The notes: generated by a model from the sequence alone, not told the origin. A DNA stretch of 42,612 nt from an uncultured Myxococcales bacterium (GCA_903847385.1 CAINDO010000174.1:1-42612); one strand, 5' to 3'. Numbered from the stretch's first letter, positions 25,387-35,624 are shown. A program made the numbers and translations.

Positions 25387-27165
25387 ATGAAGTTCGATGT
25401 CTCTCGCAACCTGCTCCTGGCCACGAGCCTGATCGCCGGTCTGTCCGCTTGCAACAAGGACGCCGACAAGGCCGAGCCCGGCAAGGGCACCCAGGCCGTG
25501 ACGGCCGCCGCCCCCAAGGCCGCGTTGCCGAACTTCCTGAAGTACGTGCCGGCCGACACGCCGTACGTCTTCGCCAACCTCGAGCCCGCGCCCAAGGCGG
25601 TCTTCGACAAGCTCATGGCCAAGCTCGAGCCCATCATGGGCGAGATGAACAGCCTGCTCGACGCCCAGCTCGCCGCCGCCCCGGCCGGCGAGACCGCGAC
25701 CCCCGCGGACAAGGTCGGCCGCGCCATCCTCGAGGAGTTCAAGGGCCGCCTCAACCAGAAGGGCCTCGAGGAGCTCGGCCTGAGCTACCAGACCCGCATG
25801 GTGGTCTACGGCATCGGCGTCCTGCCGGCGATCCGCATGGAGCTGAAGAACCCCGACGCCTTCCGCGCCGCCGTGGCCCGCGTCGAGGCCAAGTCCGGCC
25901 AGAAGCTCACCGTCACCAAGACGGGGGACGTGGAGCACTGGATCGTGGACGAGGGCGAGGGCTTCTTCGCCGCCGGCATCCAGGGCAACGAGCTCGTGCT
26001 CGGCGTCGGACCGGCCAAGGCCAAGGAGCTCTACCTGCCCGTGCTCTTCGGCGCCACCAAGCCCGCCGCCACGCTCGAGGGCGGCGGCGCGCTCCAGAAG
26101 ATCATCGACGACTACAAGTTCACCCCGCACGGCGCGGGTTACGTGGACTTCAAGATGCTGGCGTCCCTCTTCGTCGACGCCGGCACCGGCCTCAACGGCC
26201 AGATCTCCGCGGCGCTGAAGGGCGCGGGCGAGGCCCCCACGCCCGAGGAGTGCAAGACCGAGATCCCCGCGCTGGCGGCCAACTTCCCCCGCGCCATCTT
26301 CGGCTACGAGGAGATGAACGACACCGTGATGGTCGCCGACTTCGTCATCGAGACGAAGCCGGAGATCGGCGCGGAGCTCGCCGGCCTCTCCGTCCCGGTG
26401 CCCGGCCTGACCGCCAACCCCACGGGCAACCCCGTGTTCATCTTCGGCCTCGGCATCGACGTCGAGAAGACGATGAACCTGATGAAGGCCAAGGCCGCGG
26501 CCGTTCAGGCGGCGCCCTACAAGTGCGGCATGCTCTCGGGCATCAACGAGCTGGCCATGAACGCCACGGCGGGCCTGGCGCAGCCGGTGCCGCCCTTCGT
26601 CAACATGGTCAAGGGCGTCAACCTGGTCGTCCGCGACGCCAAGATGGCCCCGGGCATGGCCATGGACCCCGCCGCCGCCCTCGAGGACGCCAAGGCCTAC
26701 CTGACCATCTCCTCGCCGAGCCCGGCCGAGCTCCTCGGCGTGGCCAAGGTCATGCTGCCCCCGAACCTGGCGAGCATCGTGGTCGCCCCGGACGGCAAGC
26801 CCGTCGCGCTGCCCACGGAGGGCCTGCCGCCCTTCCTGAAGTCGCCCACCGTCACCATGACCAGCAACTCGCTGGCGGTGTCCATCGGCGAGGGCATGCA
26901 GACCGAGGTCGCCGAGCTGCTCGGCAAGCCCGCCGCCGGCCCGGCCCCGCTGTTCGTGATCGGGTACCACCTGGGCAAGGTCATGGCCGCCATGAACGAG
27001 AAGCTCACGGCCGCCTCGGCCACGATGCCCCCGGACCAGAAGGCCAAGTTCGAGGCCGATCTGGCCCGCAACAAGGCCGTCGCCGAGCTGATCGGCCTGG
27101 TCGGCTTCTCGCTGCACGCCAGCGACAAGGGCATCACCTTCAAGCCCAGCGTGCATTGGAACTGA
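25387..27165 (+). CDS. Hypothetical lipoprotein (592 aa)
   Basis: ATG 25387, GGAGG 6 nt upstream. The signal MKFDVSRNLLLATSLIAGLS is followed by AC and NKD, giving lipidated Cys22 by a good lipobox. The mature part looks like two similar alpha/beta halves: FLKYVPADTPYVFANLEPAPK near the start and ELLGVAKVMLPPNLASIVVAP near 450, each with alternating hydrophobic strands. That fits a periplasmic protein of the kind found beside secreted proteins in myxobacteria. Two Cys pairs (CKTEIP, YKCGML) may form disulfides. No catalytic signature is visible. The next gene overlaps its last codons, so they are likely co-expressed. Function unknown. Confidence 0.85.
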   Translation: MKFDVSRNLLLATSLIAGLSACNKDADKAEPGKGTQAVTAAAPKAALPNFLKYVPADTPYVFANLEPAPKAVFDKLMAKLEPIMGEMNSLLDAQLAAAPAGETATPADKVGRAILEEFKGRLNQKGLEELGLSYQTRMVVYGIGVLPAIRMELKNPDAFRAAVARVEAKSGQKLTVTKTGDVEHWIVDEGEGFFAAGIQGNELVLGVGPAKAKELYLPVLFGATKPAATLEGGGALQKIIDDYKFTPHGAGYVDFKMLASLFVDAGTGLNGQISAALKGAGEAPTPEECKTEIPALAANFPRAIFGYEEMNDTVMVADFVIETKPEIGAELAGLSVPVPGLTANPTGNPVFIFGLGIDVEKTMNLMKAKAAAVQAAPYKCGMLSGINELAMNATAGLAQPVPPFVNMVKGVNLVVRDAKMAPGMAMDPAAALEDAKAYLTISSPSPAELLGVAKVMLPPNLASIVVAPDGKPVALPTEGLPPFLKSPTVTMTSNSLAVSIGEGMQTEVAELLGKPAAGPAPLFVIGYHLGKVMAAMNEKLTAASATMPPDQKAKFEADLARNKAVAELIGLVGFSLHASDKGITFKPSVHWN

Positions 27166-27695
27166 GCGCCCCCGTCTCCGCCGAGCAGCTCGACGCCTTC
27201 GTGCGCGCGCTGACGGCACAGCTCCCCGGCTTCGCCCTCCGCTACAAGAACGAGAGCCGGCTCCAGCGGCTCATCGCCCGCCTCGTCCGCCCCTTCAACC
27301 CGACCTACCTCACCGAGTACACGACGGTCATGTTCGGCCGCGTGTATTTCCCCGATCGCGCGTTCGTGGCCGACATGAGCCGCGAGTCGCTCTACGCGCT
27401 CCTGCGGCACGAGGCCGTGCACCTGCGGGACGCCCGCCGGTTCCCGGTCTTCTTCCAGGTCAGCTACCTGCTGCTGCCCCCCGTGGGCCCGGGATTCCGG
27501 GCGCTGTGGGAGTGGCGGGGGTACGCCGAGACGCTGCGCGCCGAGCGCGCCCTCTGGGGCGAGATCCCCGACGCCCTGCTGGACCGCATCGCCGACCGCT
27601 TCGCCGGGCCGGACTACCTGTTCATGCTGCCGGCGCGGGGCTGGGTGCGCGCGCGCCTGGAGCGGCTGCGGGCGGAGATCCTGCGCGGCGCGTGA
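27156..27695 (+). CDS. Small HExxH protein, putative zinc metallopeptidase (179 aa)
   Basis: The frame overlaps the end of the lipoprotein gene; TTG at 27156 (10-nt overlap) or GTG 27201 are the possible starts, and no strong ribosome site is seen, in keeping with coupled translation. The motif LLRHEAVHLRD contains HEAVH (residues 85-89), the zinc-binding HExxH of metallopeptidases, and about 30 residues on come two candidate third ligands in WEWRGYAE (Glu119, Glu125). A hydrophobic segment (VFFQVSYLLLPP) lies between. The rest is basic and aromatic. No signal peptide is present, so it would act in the cytoplasm or be membrane-associated. No named family is recognised; an SprT-like or minimal-gluzincin fold is a guess. 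Confidence 0.7.
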   Translation: MELSAPVSAEQLDAFVRALTAQLPGFALRYKNESRLQRLIARLVRPFNPTYLTEYTTVMFGRVYFPDRAFVADMSRESLYALLRHEAVHLRDARRFPVFFQVSYLLLPPVGPGFRALWEWRGYAETLRAERALWGEIPDALLDRIADRFAGPDYLFMLPARGWVRARLERLRAEILRGA

Positions 27696-27702
27696 GGCCG
27701 CG

Positions 27703-28710
27703 TCAGTGGTGGGCGCCGCCGCCGGGGTCGTGACCGCCCGCCTTGGGTGGCGCGCCGTGCTCACCCTCGCCGTGCCCGGCCGGGGCGGCCTTCTCGTCCT
27801 CGGGGCCGGGGCCGCCCTCCTCCTCGCTCAGGGGCGTGGGGCCGTGGTCCTGGCCGGGTCGGTTCTCGTCCGCCTTGGGAAACAGCAGCGTGATGGCCAC
27901 GCGGCGGTTCTGGCTGTCCTCGGTGTCGTCCGGGCGCAGGGGCTCCGTGTCCGCCTTGCCGGTCACGCGCCGGAACTGGTCGGCGTCCACGCCCTCTTCT
28001 TCCAGCACCTCGCGGGCGGTGAGCGCGCGCACGGTCGAGAGCTTCCAGTTGCCGTTGGCGCCGTCGTTCGTGCCCGTCGAGTCCGTGTGGCCCTCGACCG
28101 CGATGGGGTTGGGCAGCTCGCGGAACGACTCGGCGATGACCTTGATGGCGCGTTTGCAGTCCGCCGAGGGCTCACCGCTGCCGGACTTGAACATGTCCTT
28201 GCCGTCGCGGTCGACGAGCTGGATGCGCACGCCGTCCTCGGTGATCTCGACCTTGATCTGGTTCTTGATGTCCGCCAGCCGCTGCTCGATGGTCTCCTGC
28301 AGCTTGTCGACGAACTCCTTGGGGCTCATCTTGCCGTAGGACACGAAGGGCTGGTTCTTCTGGCCCTCCAGCGTGTCCGGGTTCAGGTCCACGACGCCCA
28401 CGGCCTTCTCGTTCTTGGACTTCTTCTTGTCGCCGTCCTTGCTCTCCTTGGGAGCCTTGGGGGGACTGTTGAAGTTGATCTTGCTCGAGGCCGGCTGGTC
28501 GAAGATCGAGTTGTTCTGGAAGTAGTCCGCCAGCCCGGCCAGCGTCTCTTTCTGGACCGAGTTCAGCAGCCACATGAGCAGGAAGAACGCCATCATGGCG
28601 GTCACGAAGTCGGCGTACGCGACTTTCCATGCGCCACCGTGGGCGCCGGCGTGGCCGCCCTTCTTCTTGACGATGATGATCGTCGACTTCTTGTCGTCGC
28701 CGTCGGCCAT
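27703..28710 (-). CDS. motB: Flagellar motor protein MotB (stator peptidoglycan anchor)
   Basis: 335 residues. N-terminal transmembrane helix AYADFVTAMMAFFLLMWLL with the proton-binding Asp34; a charged linker (about 60-120); a C-terminal OmpA-like peptidoglycan-binding domain with ANGNWKLSTVRALTAREVLEEEG and NRRVAITLLF. After it comes a Pro/Gly/His-rich tail of about 50 residues. Six nt separate its start from the MotA stop (minus strand), and AAGG precedes ATG 28710. With MotA it would form a proton-driven stator. No other flagellar or gliding gene is in the window. Confidence 0.95.
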   Translation of the reverse strand: MADGDDKKSTIIIVKKKGGHAGAHGGAWKVAYADFVTAMMAFFLLMWLLNSVQKETLAGLADYFQNNSIFDQPASSKINFNSPPKAPKESKDGDKKKSKNEKAVGVVDLNPDTLEGQKNQPFVSYGKMSPKEFVDKLQETIEQRLADIKNQIKVEITEDGVRIQLVDRDGKDMFKSGSGEPSADCKRAIKVIAESFRELPNPIAVEGHTDSTGTNDGANGNWKLSTVRALTAREVLEEEGVDADQFRRVTGKADTEPLRPDDTEDSQNRRVAITLLFPKADENRPGQDHGPTPLSEEEGGPGPEDEKAAPAGHGEGEHGAPPKAGGHDPGGGAHH

Positions 28711-28716
28711 CGCGCC

Positions 28717-29568
28717 TTACTTCTTCTCGCGCAGGTACGCTTCCAGCTCCTGGAACGTGGGCCGGTCGGTGCCGCCGATGGCGCGGCGCCCGAACTCCAC
28801 TGCGATCTGCGGGGACGAGCCGTTGATGAACGCCACGAAGGACACGCGCACGACGTTGAAGGCCACGCCGTGGTCGTTGACCTTGTATTCGATGTTGGCC
28901 GAGAAGGGCTGGAAGAAGCCGTAGGACAACAGAATGCCGAGGAACGTGCCCACGAGCGCGGCGCCGATGGAGTGGCCGAGCACCTCGGGCGGCTCGGAGA
29001 TCTTGCCCATGGTGATGACCACGCCGAGCACGGCGGCCACGATGCCGAGGGCCGGCAGGGCGTCGCCGAGGCGCTGAATCTGCACGGACGGGATCAGCTC
29101 GTTGTGGTGGTTGCTGTCCGAGTCGAGCTCCATCAGCGCGTCGAGGCGGTAGGCCTCGATGGTCGTCGACGAGATGATCTTCAGGTTGTCGGTCATGAAC
29201 TGCACCAGGTGGTCGTTGTGCATGACCATGGGGAAGTTCTTGAACAGCGGGCTCTGGCCGGGGTTCTCGACGTCCTGCTCGATGGAGATCAGACCCTCTT
29301 TGCGGATCTTGGACAGGATCGCGTTGATGCAGCCGAGGACTTCGAGGAACTCGGCCTTGCTGGCCAGGTGGCCGCCGAAGACCGTCTTGAAGCCGCCGAG
29401 GGTGGCCTTGAGGATCTTGGGGGGGCACGACGTCACGAGCGCGCCGATGGCGGCGCCCACGATGATCAGCACCTCGATGGGCTGCCAGAGCGTGTGGAAG
29501 TTGCCGTGCTCGAGGGCGTAACCGCCGAGCACGCAAGCAAACACGATGATGATTCCGAGTGGGGCCAT
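28717..29568 (-). CDS. motA: Flagellar motor protein MotA (stator proton channel)
   Basis: 283 residues, standard length. Four helices: LGIIIVFACVLGGYALEHG, PIEVLIIVGAAIGALVTSCP, then GDALPALGIVAAVLGVVITMG and IGAALVGTFLGILLSYGFF; the cytoplasmic loop between the second and third carries the family's charged segment around YRLDALMELDSDSNHHN. ATG 29568 follows AAAGG with a 6-nt spacer. It is the first gene of the motA-motB pair. Proton-driven rotation by such stators powers flagella and some gliding motors; which applies here is not shown. Confidence 0.95.
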   Translation of the reverse strand: MAPLGIIIVFACVLGGYALEHGNFHTLWQPIEVLIIVGAAIGALVTSCPPKILKATLGGFKTVFGGHLASKAEFLEVLGCINAILSKIRKEGLISIEQDVENPGQSPLFKNFPMVMHNDHLVQFMTDNLKIISSTTIEAYRLDALMELDSDSNHHNELIPSVQIQRLGDALPALGIVAAVLGVVITMGKISEPPEVLGHSIGAALVGTFLGILLSYGFFQPFSANIEYKVNDHGVAFNVVRVSFVAFINGSSPQIAVEFGRRAIGGTDRPTFQELEAYLREKK

Positions 29569-29624
29569 GCCGGGCCTTTACCTCGAGAGGGGGAGGGGCG
29601 ATTGAACCATGGGCTCGAACATAA

Positions 29625-29637
29625 CCCGGAAACCGGG
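29625..29637 (-). terminator. Short hairpin after the toroid operon
   Basis: CCCGG, TTT loop, CCGGG, then TTATGTT on the minus strand, just past the stop codon of the 406-aa toroid gene and ahead of motA. The stem is only 5 bp, so at most a weak intrinsic terminator. Confidence 0.35.
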
Positions 29638-29643
29638 ACCGGG

Positions 29644-30864
29644 CTACATGCGTATCGACGCCCGGAGGCGCCCACTCCAGTGAAATCGCACGAGTCCCAG
29701 GGCGGCGAGCGCCATCGGCGTCGCCAGGAGCGGATCGTCCTCGCGCAGATCCGTGGCCGGATTGGCGAAGCCGCCGTCCGGTCGTTGCCGGGCGAGCAGG
29801 GCCGCGGCGAGCGCCTCGCCCCAGGCGACGGGCCCGCCCGGCGTGTCGATGGCCTCGGGGCTCGACTCCGCGAGGGCGTGGGCCAGCGACCACGACTGAT
29901 AGAAGTACACGGCGTCGCGTTGGACGCCGCGGTCCGCCGCGTAGTCCCCGGCGGCGCGGGTCGGGTCGAAGTGGCGCACGAGCCAGTCCCGCGCGGCCAC
30001 GAGCCGTGGCGCGTCCTCGCCCCGCATCAGGTGGCGCAGGGCGCGGAAGCCGTCGGCCGTCATCGAGCCGTAGCTGCGGAAACGCCTGGGCCCTGAGCCG
30101 CCCGCGCGGCCGGCTTTGTTCGTGGTGTCGCCCGTGGGTGAGAAGAAGAAGCCACCGTCGTCGAGCGCCGGGTCCGGCCCGCCGAAGTTCTGGCAGCGCA
30201 GCACGAAGCGGCGGGCGTCGGCGAGCGCCGGGTCGTCGGGCATCACGCCGGCGAACCGCAGCGCACCGACGGCGAGCAGCGTGGCCGGGAGATTGGCCGC
30301 GCGGGGGTCGTCGGGCGGCAGGCCCTCGCGCGGACGCTGCACCCGCGCCTGGCCGTAACCCCAGCCCCCGCTGTTCGGGTCGCCCTCGGCGAAGCCCCCC
30401 GCCGGCCCGAGCTGCCGCGTGCGCAGCTCGGCGATCAGAGCGTCCCGGGCGGCGCGGTGGCGCGCGTTGGGTGGCATCGAGAGCACGATGGCCGAGAGCG
30501 AGAGGCTCTCCACCGGGTAGCTGTAGCCGGCGGGCTGCGGGCGCACCTGCGCGTCCGGGGCGACCGCGGCCGCCAGGAAGTCCGAGCCGCGCCGCCAGGC
30601 CGCCTCCGTGCCCGGCGCCTCCGGTGCGTAGAGCAGCGCGAGCAGGATCACGGGGGTCAGCGAGAAGCCGTCCTTGAAGGCGCCGTAGGTCTCCGAATAC
30701 CAGGCGCCGTCCGCGGCCTGCCGGGCGAGCAGCCAGCCCACCGAGCGCGCCATGCCCGCCTCGGCGCGGCCGACGACCTCGGCGCTCGGGGCCGCGACGG
30801 CCGCCCGCGGGGCCAGCAGGAGGGCCGCCAGGACGAGAGCCAGGGGGGCGAGCGGTCGGCGCAT
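29644..30864 (-). CDS. Exported alpha-toroid protein, prenyltransferase/squalene-oxidase repeats (406 aa)
   Basis: Signal peptide MRRPLAPLALVLAALLLAP...AVA (about 1-24), then helical repeats of the alpha/alpha-toroid type with the QW-like signatures LLARQAADGAWYSE, GGFAEGDPNSGGWGY, CQNFGGPDPALDDGGF and LLARQRPDGGFANP. The DxDD acid of cyclases is missing, so it is probably a binding protein, not a terpene cyclase. ATG 30864 has AAGG 7 nt upstream. It lies 9 nt after a second toroid gene on the same strand, so the two are probably co-translated and may work together in the periplasm. Confidence 0.8.
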   Translation of the reverse strand: MRRPLAPLALVLAALLLAPRAAVAAPSAEVVGRAEAGMARSVGWLLARQAADGAWYSETYGAFKDGFSLTPVILLALLYAPEAPGTEAAWRRGSDFLAAAVAPDAQVRPQPAGYSYPVESLSLSAIVLSMPPNARHRAARDALIAELRTRQLGPAGGFAEGDPNSGGWGYGQARVQRPREGLPPDDPRAANLPATLLAVGALRFAGVMPDDPALADARRFVLRCQNFGGPDPALDDGGFFFSPTGDTTNKAGRAGGSGPRRFRSYGSMTADGFRALRHLMRGEDAPRLVAARDWLVRHFDPTRAAGDYAADRGVQRDAVYFYQSWSLAHALAESSPEAIDTPGGPVAWGEALAAALLARQRPDGGFANPATDLREDDPLLATPMALAALGLVRFHWSGRLRASIRM

Positions 30865-30873
30865 GGCCCAGCC

Positions 30874-32178
30874 TTACCCCTGCTTGATCTTGGCCGCCAG
30901 GGGCACCTGCGCGCGATCGGCCGTGAGCACGAGCAGCGCCGCGGCGGTGACGAAGTTGCGGCCGGTGATGCAGTGGTGGCCCGTCCAGCTCCCGTCGCCG
31001 TTCTGCACGCGGTTCAGGTTGGCGGTCATGGCCTTGTCCCAGTCGCTCCAGGCGTTGCCGCCCTTGGCCACCAGCGACTCGGCCAGCAGCATGTACGACA
31101 GGAACTCCTCGCCGCCGTTGGAGCCGAAGCCGGCCACGAACGACGGGTCCTCGAGCTGCTTCAGCACGCCCTGTTGGGCGTTGCCCGCGGCGATGTCCAC
31201 GTTGGCGGACTCGACGATGACCTGCTGGGCCTTGGCGTTCTCGGCGACGCTCATCGGGCGCTTGTCGGCCAGCTTCTTCTCGGCGTCCGCGCGCTCCATG
31301 GAGCGTGTGTTCTTCGACTCCTCGAGCGTGCCGACCGTGGCCGCGGCGGCGTAGAGGTTCACGCCGGCCGAGCCCTCGCCCTCGAAGCGGTTGGCCTTGG
31401 CGTCATACTGGCGGTTGGCCCAGTCCTCGAACTTCTTGCGGCTCTCGCCGGAGACCACGGCGCCCTTCTGTGCGGCGCGGTTGATGCCCTTGCCCGCCAC
31501 GGCCTGGGCCAGCACCGGGGCCCAGCCCTGGCTCTCGAAGCCGCCGTCGGCCTGCTGGTTGATCTCGATCTTGCGCAGGACCTTGGTCAGGCCCTTCTCC
31601 AGCCGGGCCTCGCGGCCGGCGTCGGGCATCAGACCCTTGGCCTCGGCCAGCGCCAGCGAGGCCATGAAGGTGTCCACGTGCACGCCGAGTTTGCCCTGCA
31701 CGCGCGTGCCGTTCACGTCCGTGATGGACAGCGAGTCGGCGTCGGACTGCTCGATCTTGCCGAGCACGAACTCCAGGCCTCGGGTCAGGGCGGCGGCGTG
31801 GACCCCCTCGCGGGGCGTGCTGCCGGCCCGCATGAGCGCCAGCAGGGTCACGCAGGTGTCGGCCACGTTCGAGCGCTCGGCGAGGCCGTTCATGGATGCG
31901 CCCATGTTGGCCGACTCCTCGCCCTGCCCCCAGCCGCCGTCGGCGAGCTGGTGTTTGGCGAGGAACTCCAGGCCGCGGAGGACGTTGTTGGAGAGCGGCT
32001 TGGCCGTCACGGCGGTCGACCAGGCGGTCTGCAGCGGGGCGGTCTGCGGCGCGACCAGCGGCGCGGGCGTCGGCGTCAGGGCGGGGGGCGGCTCGCCGGC
32101 GAGCGCGGCGCTCGAAAGACCGCAGGTGGACAGGGCCAGGATGACACTGTAGGCGAGGGGACGGGGCTGGCGACGCAT
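30874..32178 (-). CDS. Exported alpha-toroid protein (434 aa)
   Basis: ATG 32178 with GGAGA 6 nt upstream; signal peptide ending SSAALAGEP (about 31-33). Toroid signatures include FLAKHQLADGGWGQGEES, NQQADGGFESQGW and NRVQNGDGSWTGHHC, again without a cyclase catalytic acid. The middle (about 240-330) departs from the repeat pattern, with Lys/Ala-rich helices (KKFEDWANRQYDAKANRFEG). It is the first gene of the toroid pair. Such periplasmic toroid proteins are common in planctomycetes and myxobacteria; their role is undefined. Confidence 0.78.
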   Translation of the reverse strand: MRRQPRPLAYSVILALSTCGLSSAALAGEPPPALTPTPAPLVAPQTAPLQTAWSTAVTAKPLSNNVLRGLEFLAKHQLADGGWGQGEESANMGASMNGLAERSNVADTCVTLLALMRAGSTPREGVHAAALTRGLEFVLGKIEQSDADSLSITDVNGTRVQGKLGVHVDTFMASLALAEAKGLMPDAGREARLEKGLTKVLRKIEINQQADGGFESQGWAPVLAQAVAGKGINRAAQKGAVVSGESRKKFEDWANRQYDAKANRFEGEGSAGVNLYAAAATVGTLEESKNTRSMERADAEKKLADKRPMSVAENAKAQQVIVESANVDIAAGNAQQGVLKQLEDPSFVAGFGSNGGEEFLSYMLLAESLVAKGGNAWSDWDKAMTANLNRVQNGDGSWTGHHCITGRNFVTAAALLVLTADRAQVPLAAKIKQG

Positions 32179-32265
32179 GGGATCTCTCCGGTTTCGGGGG
32201 GTCGTGACCGGAGAAACGCGCCGCGGTGCCCGACGATCTACGCCGCGATCCAAAGAGACGATCTT

Positions 32266-32296
32266 TTGACAATCGGCATTCAAATCCATCTACGGT
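32266..32296 (+). promoter_or_regulatory. Weak promoter candidate before the 146-aa protein gene
   Basis: A perfect -35 hexamer TTGACA at 32266-32271, with TACGGT 19 nt on as the only -10 with TA...T. The spacer is long and the leader to ATG 32307 would be only a few bases. It lies in the 128-bp region between divergent genes (32179-32306), where nothing else is evident. Confidence 0.25.
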
Positions 32297-32306
32297 GGGC
32301 GGCGAG

Positions 32307-32747
32307 ATGCGCTTCACCGCCACCGAAATGCACATGCTGCACGGGTGTTTCCGGGCGCTGCTGCCGCCCGAGGCGCTCGAGCTGCCCCTCGTGGGCTTCC
32401 AGATCTGGGTGGAGCGTCTGGCCCCGGCCCGGGTCGCCTGGGGCCTGCGCGGCGTGCTGCTGTACCTGCGGCTGCGCTGCCTGCTCGCCGGCCGGCCCTG
32501 GGGGCGGCGTCGGGTCACCGAACATCGCGCGCTCTTCGAGGAGATGCGGACCTCGTCCGTCTACCTGATTCGCGAGATGCCCGTGATGCTCAAGGCGCTC
32601 GGCGCCTTCGCCGCCTTCGGCCACCCGGACACCCAGCGCGCGTTCGGTCTGCCCGTGGACACCTCGCCGCCGTTCTGGGCGCGCCCCGACCAGCGCTGGG
32701 AGCGCCGCGGAACCGGCAGCGGCGGGGTCGGGGGGGCGGAGCCATGA
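32307..32747 (+). CDS. Small helical protein, probable partner of the GMC oxidoreductase (146 aa)
   Basis: ATG 32307 opens MRFTATEMHMLHGCFRALLP. All-helical, with several Arg-rich amphipathic helices and hydrophobic segments (VAWGLRGVLLYLRLRCLLAG) but no signal peptide. Short helical proteins with an N-terminal ...LLPP... and a C-terminal FGHPDTQRAFGLP-type end accompany GMC dehydrogenases as small subunits (for example gluconate dehydrogenase subunit 3) or form the N-terminal part of long-chain alcohol oxidases; the pattern here is compatible, but similarity is weak by eye. The stop overlaps the ATG of a short insert-derived frame, and the GMC gene begins 70 nt further on. Role inferred from context. 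Confidence 0.55.
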   Translation: MRFTATEMHMLHGCFRALLPPEALELPLVGFQIWVERLAPARVAWGLRGVLLYLRLRCLLAGRPWGRRRVTEHRALFEEMRTSSVYLIREMPVMLKALGAFAAFGHPDTQRAFGLPVDTSPPFWARPDQRWERRGTGSGGVGGAEP

Positions 32748-32825
32748 CCGGCCGCAGGACGGGCATGGGCCCCCTCGGGGGGGCAGATCCCGCGAAGCGG
32801 GACGGGGGGGCGGAGCCATGACCGG
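32730..32825 (+). repeat. 22-bp direct repeat at the gene junction with an intervening GC hairpin
   Basis: The 22 bases at 32730-32751 (seven G, CGGAGCC, ATG, ACCGG) recur exactly at 32804-32825. Each copy contains the ribosome site and ATG that can start the GMC gene; the first copy also carries the stop of the preceding gene. Between them lie a G/C hairpin and a second hairpin with the very stable GCGAAGC core (32788-32802). The arrangement fits insertion of a small palindromic element with duplication of its target, or a tandem duplication. Confidence 0.6.
32744..32821 (+). other. 25-codon frame created by the duplicated junction
   Basis: It starts at the first duplicated ATG and ends in TGA overlapping the GMC start codon. 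It is Gly/Arg/Pro-rich and probably a by-product of the duplication, but it could serve as a coupling leader between the two genes. Confidence 0.25.
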
Positions 32826-34361
32826 AGTGCATCGTGCCGATGCCCTGCCCGCCGAGGTCCGCCGCCACGGCGACATCGCCGACGTGATCATCGTCGGCTC
32901 CGGCGCCGCCGGGTCCGCCGCCGCGCGGGTGCTCGCCGAGGCCGGCCTGGACGTCCTGGTGCTCGAGGAGGGCGCGCCCATCGGCCTCGCCGAGCGGCGG
33001 CGCGATGTGTTCTCGGGGTTCGCCGCGCACTGGCGGGACGCCGGCTTCCAGGTGGCCGAGGGCCGGGCCTTCACGCCGGTGCTCCAGGGCGTCTGCGTGG
33101 GCGGCACCACGGTCGTGAACGGCGCGATCATCCACCGCCTGCCCGAGCCGATCCACCGGCAGTGGCTGCGCGAGCACGGCGCCGGGCATCTGTTCGACGC
33201 CCGGTCGCTCGAACGCATCTTCGACACACTCGACCGGGAGCTCTCCGTCGCGCCCGTCGCGCCCGACCACCAGGGCGAGAACAATCGTCTCATGGGGGTC
33301 GGCTTCGACGCCCTCGGTCTGTCGAGTCATCCCATCGCGCGCAACGTCGCCGGGTGCGAGGCCTCGGCGCGGTGCCTTCAGGGCTGCCCCAACGAGCGCA
33401 AGCGCAGCATGGACGCGACGCTCCTGCCCCGCGCGTTCGCCGACGGCGCGCGCCTGTACGCCGACTGCCGGGTGGAGCGCGTGCTCACACGGGGCGGCCG
33501 CGCCGTGGGCGTCCGCGCGCGCCTCCTCGATGCCATCACGCGTGCGCCCGGGCCCGCCGTGACGTTCCGCGCGCGCCGGGCGGTCGTCCTGGCGGCGAGC
33601 GCCGTGGAGACGCCGCGTCTGTTGCGGCGCAGCGGCGTGGGACGCACGACGGACCTGGTCGGGCGGCGCTTCCAGGCCCACCCGGGCACGGCCGTGCTGG
33701 CCGAGTTCGACGCGCCCGTGGAGATGTGGAAGGGCGCCACGCAGGGCCACGAGAGCCTCGCCCGCTGGGACGAGCGCATGAAGTTCGAGGCGCTGGCGCT
33801 GCCGCCGGAGCTCGGCGCGGTGCGCCTGCCCGGCCTCGGCCCCGCGCTGGGGGACGAGATGCGCCGCTACGGACACATCGCGCAGTGGGCGGTGCAGGTC
33901 CGCGCCCGCGCGCACGGCCGGGTGACGGAGTCCCTCCTGGGCGGCAAACGCATCCGCTACGACCTCGAGGACGCCGACATGGAGGTCGTGAAGTCCGGCG
34001 TCGCGACGCTGATGCAGGCCGCCGCGGCGGCGGGCGCCCGCGTCCTGTACCCCGGCGTACACGGCCTGGCCGAACGCCTGCCCGTCGCCGACCTGCCCGC
34101 CGCGCTCCGCACGCTCTCCGGGCTCTCACCGGACCCACGCCGCGTGCACTGCATCATGGCCCATCTGTTCGGCACGGCCGTGATGGGCGAGGACCCGGGC
34201 AGCGCGGTCGTCTCGCCGTCTCTGGAGTGTCACGAGCTGCCGGGCCTGTATGTCTTCGACTCGTCGGTGTTCCCGACGAACCTGGGCGTCAACCCGCAAC
34301 ACACCATCTGTGCGATGGCCTGGCGGGCCGCCGAGGCGCTGGCCGAGTCCGCGGTGGCGGC

Positions 34362-34374
<13 letters not shown>
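32818..34374 (+). CDS. GMC-family flavoprotein oxidoreductase (518 aa)
   Basis: N-terminal FAD-binding fold DVIIVGSGAAGSAAARVLAE then LVLEEG (about 22-52), a GGTTVVNGAI segment typical of the family, a Cys-rich insert CEASARCLQGCPNERKRS (about 181-198) and the C-terminal FVFPTNLGVNPQH-type end (here SSVFPTNLGVNPQHTICAM). The Cys-rich insert is known from cholesterol-oxidase-like and long-chain alcohol oxidase members, so an alcohol or sterol substrate is plausible; this is inference. ATG 32818 is preceded by the second copy of a G-rich junction repeat. The 3' end overlaps the convergent gene by 13 bp. Confidence 0.88.

Positions 34375-35624
<1,250 letters not shown>

Noticed and set aside
29644..32178. 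Calling the two toroid proteins terpene or squalene cyclases
   Set aside because: QW-like repeats are present but the DxDD catalytic motif is not visible, and both have signal peptides.
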